DNA of 37,507 nucleotides from assembly GCA_016782865.1 (NCBI GenBank), contig JADHXR010000070.1, positions 1 through 37,507 of the forward strand, in the 5' to 3' direction. The notes under the pieces are model-generated. The model did no database searches, had not been told where the DNA came from, and saw only the letters and a program-made list of their open reading frames with translations. The position numbers and the translations under genes are program-made. Source of the stretch: Phycisphaerae bacterium (GTDB taxonomy: Bacteria > Planctomycetota > Phycisphaerae > Sedimentisphaerales > Anaerobacaceae). Shown here one piece after another: positions 35,638 to 37,507 of the stretch (within the stretch, counting starts at the first letter, position 1; every line of letters starts with the position of its first letter).

Positions 35638-36124
35638 TGCATGCTCCGATAAGAGAATTCCAGCGAAGCCGTAATTGCTTCGGCCCCCAATTGACCATTG
35701 ATCTGGGATTTACCAATTGCACTTCCGAAGAACACTCATACAAAGTTGAAGCCAGCACGTTCGTCAACATTGTAGTCTGGCGGGAATAGAATGTCAATGT
35801 ACTCGCATGAGCGACTTGGGATGAGCGACTTTGACCCTGGCGTAAGCACCGCGATTGCAACCCTTCATCTTGGTTGGGATGCCTCACACAATCTCCCCGA
35901 GTAGCCCTCAGAGATGTTTTGCGCTCGTAGAATCGACGATCTCCACTCTAAGGGTACCTCCTCCTGTCGGAATCGGGAGCCCCTGCCGGCTCCGCGCAGC
36001 GCGATCGGTGACAGCAACCTGCCAAGGTAAGGCTGTAGAAACCAAGCATGTCTCAGACAACGTGCTCCAATTCGATGCCGCCCAAGGCAGCACCTGTGAG
36101 ATGCAGCCAAGATAGATGGCTGAT
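35638..36124. other. 487-bp gap with no recognised gene
   Basis: It contains the upstream region of the hydrolase remnant and a short tandem repeat, ATGAGCGACTTGGG then ATGAGCGACTTTGA, at about 35806-35833. Several short frames overlap on both strands near 35860-36120, but none has a convincing family match. Confidence 0.5.
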
Positions 36125-37189
36125 CTACTGCCCATTGGCCTCTAACAGGAGATTAAGCTTGTCGTCAATCGTCTTGAGCTTCCTACGGGTTTCCAGGTCG
36201 TTGATCATGGTGCCCAGCTTGTTCATGATGGCGTCGACCGCACCGTTCCAGTGGGTCCAGTCCGGGCCCATCATGCTGGCACCCATGCGCCATCGACGTC
36301 CGTCATGGTGCCAGATCAGGTAGTGCATGATCTCGGGCGTTTCATCAATGGGGTTGTCTCTGCTGATCAGCCCGTCGTTGTAGGCGTCCTGGAGAAGACT
36401 GTCCGTATGGGCCCAGACCTTGTTGTAATCTTCCACAACCTTGTCGAATTCCTGGAAGTAATTGTTGGCCCACTGGCTGGAGTGGCACTGGGCGCAGACC
36501 AGCAGCATCTCTTGGCGTCCCCTTTCTGCTTGGACGGGATCAGGGATCCTCTCTGTGATCAGATCGACTTCATCAGGGCCTTTCCATTGGGGTACGGATT
36601 TCTTGGATTGCAGCTCCCAGTAGAGGCGTTCGCCCACATTATGCGTGGTTTGCACGATATCGCCGAAGCCACTCATGTGACAGGTCGCACAGGTAGGGGC
36701 GTCGATGTCTTCCGGACCCCACTCACCCACCGGTGCCTTCCAATTCCAGGATTCCCCGCTGGTGGCATAAAGGTTGCCGTGTTTGGATTCCTCATAGATC
36801 TCGTGTTGCGGGTGATCTGGACCCAGGTGACACTGACCGCAGGCCTCCGGTTTGCGCGCCTCTTCCACACTGAACCGATGGCCGCTGTGGCAATAGGTAC
36901 AAGAACCCAGGCTGCCGTCCGGATTAATCCTACCCGGGCCGATATTGGGCCAGCCTTGCAGCTTCCCGTTGGGTTCGGCCAGCACGAAACTGCCGTGGCA
37001 CTCAATACAGCCGAGGTTGACGTTGTTGTGATGATAGGTGGGATCGTCGAGTAATCCGATCTTCTTGAGAATGCCGCTGTCCGGAAACAGAGGGGTCACG
37101 GCGGTCTTTGCCATCTTGACGGGGTCCAGTTCGCGCGCGGTCTCCTGACTAAGCGGATCGAGCCCCTGAGCCTTGGCCTCTATATAATA
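36125..37189 (-). pseudogene. Hydroxylamine-oxidoreductase-like multihaem cytochrome, 5'-truncated by the element
   Basis: About 354 residues remain, with five CXXCH sites (numbering from the fragment's first open codon: 63-67, 99-103, 119-123, 169-173, 234-238). Segments such as CHLGPDHPQHEIYEESKHGNLY, APTCATCHMSG and WHHDGRRWRMGASMMGPDWTHW resemble the octahaem HAO-like family. That family has eight haems and an N-terminal signal, so the first part, with about three haems and the signal, is missing. The frame meets the 179-bp element exactly at 37189/37190, with only two element-derived codons before it and a stop upstream. The family converts hydroxylamine, nitrite or related N compounds in the periplasm. 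The missing N-terminus makes a functional product unlikely. Confidence 0.8.
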
Positions 37190-37368
37190 CAACAATCCGC
37201 ATTAATACCATAGAGAATGAGCCTGACGAATCCCCTGCGTGTCAGACTAACGCGATTCATCGTCGTTCCATAATGCGTAAGGCCTGTTCGACCAGAAAAC
37301 TCCCCGATCTATTGAGTACTCTTGAAGTACGCCACATCGACTCATTATGGCCTTAATGCGGATCATTG
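37190..37368 (+). mobile_element. 179-bp MITE-like element, right copy
   Basis: Same length and orientation as 9066-9244, with two base differences. Its left end abuts the truncated multihaem cytochrome gene. Its right end abuts the second AATAAAAA and the SPFH gene continuation. Confidence 0.85.
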
Positions 37369-37376
37369 AATAAAAA
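37369..37376. repeat. 8-bp target-site duplication, right copy (AATAAAAA)
   Basis: Exact match to 9058-9065, outside the right end of the right-hand 179-bp element. Confidence 0.85.
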
Positions 37377-37507
37377 TGGGCGCCAAGCTAACCGTCCGAG
37401 AGGGCCAGACGGCGGTATTCATCAACAAGGGCCAGCTTGCAGACGTATTCAAGCCGGGCATGTACACTCTCGAAACGGACAATATGCCGATCCTCTCGAC
37501 CCTGATG
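37376..37507 (+). pseudogene. SPFH (band 7) protein gene, continuation, runs off the window
   Basis: Forty-four codons starting MGAKLTVREGQTAVFINKGQ match the segment of YdjI-like SPFH proteins that normally follows DNEIK at once. They also include the FKPGMYTLETDNMPILSTL motif. The 5' part of the same gene is at 8954-9065. The ATG here is the internal codon created by joining A9065 (or its repeat copy) to TG. No ribosome site precedes it, so translation from here is unlikely. The gene continues past the end of the window. Confidence 0.9.

Larger units (their letters stand above)
9066..37368. mobile_element. 28.3-kb composite-transposon-like unit bounded by 179-bp elements
   Basis: Two 179-bp elements in the same orientation (9066-9244 and 37190-37368) bound a 27,945-bp cargo. 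The outer ends are flanked by the 8-bp direct repeat AATAAAAA, and the disrupted SPFH gene is restored in frame if the block and one repeat copy are removed. The inner junctions show no matching duplication: the 8 bases after the left copy are TAAAAAAG, and those before the right copy are ATATAATA. This fits en-bloc movement using the outermost ends, with movement functions supplied in trans because no transposase is visible. A Campbell-type recombination of a circle into a resident copy, or an assembly join, would look similar. Confidence 0.75.

Noticed and set aside
35855..36135. Overlapping short frames on both strands
   Set aside because: None has a convincing ribosome site or recognised motif; treated as non-coding.

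Overview
The window looks like a piece of a Planctomycetota genome, most likely of the Phycisphaerae/Sedimentisphaerales type. I infer this from the gene content: tandem DUF1080 (3-keto-disaccharide hydrolase-like) domains, several Gfo/Idh/MocA oxidoreductases (one with a Tat signal), a class III-signal pseudopilin-like protein, giant LamG / lamin-tail / CotH surface proteins, and many multihaem cytochromes. I saw no rRNA, tRNA or CRISPR array, and no recognisable transposase gene.

Region 1 (1-9065) is a plus-strand neighbourhood: a DUF1080 protein, a Tat-exported Gfo/Idh protein behind a strong promoter, a six/seven-haem cytochrome paired with a membrane cytochrome b, a second Gfo/Idh protein with a lost catalytic motif, an NCS1-type permease with a terminator, and the first 37 codons of an SPFH (band 7) gene.

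Region 2 (9066-37368) appears to be one 28.3 kb insertion inside that SPFH gene. It is bounded by two directly repeated 179-bp elements (177/179 identical) with matching imperfect terminal inverted repeats. The whole block is flanked by an exact 8-bp direct repeat, AATAAAAA. Removing the block plus one repeat copy rejoins the SPFH gene in frame (8954-9065 + 37377-37507). This is the main discovery of the window: a composite-transposon-like unit built on short MITE-like ends and carrying a whole carbohydrate-catabolism locus.

The cargo has four parts. First, a tight 12-gene operon (10066-21709) holds three sugar or alcohol dehydrogenases, two TIM-barrel isomerase-like proteins, a fucose/arabinose-isomerase-like protein, an FGGY kinase, a shikimate-dehydrogenase-like protein, a cupin phosphoglucose isomerase, a 2-hydroxyacid dehydrogenase, an internally deleted KDPG-aldolase remnant and a UlaG-like lactonase. 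Second, there is a pseudopilin and a 1184-residue LamG protein (22216-26862). Third, a DeoR-type repressor (minus strand) lies divergent from a Tat-exported aldo/keto-reductase-like protein that has lost most of its catalytic tetrad, followed by a tetrahaem lipoprotein and a frameshifted CotH/lamin-tail protein (27139-34813). Fourth, the right end is decayed: a tiny cysteine-rich protein, an alpha/beta-hydrolase fragment, and a hydroxylamine-oxidoreductase-like multihaem cytochrome cut off at its 5' end exactly by the right-hand 179-bp element.

Region 3 (37369-37507) is the continuation of the SPFH gene. The likely physiology is heterotrophic degradation of complex or oxidised sugars with periplasmic electron transfer. 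The exact substrate cannot be told from sequence alone.
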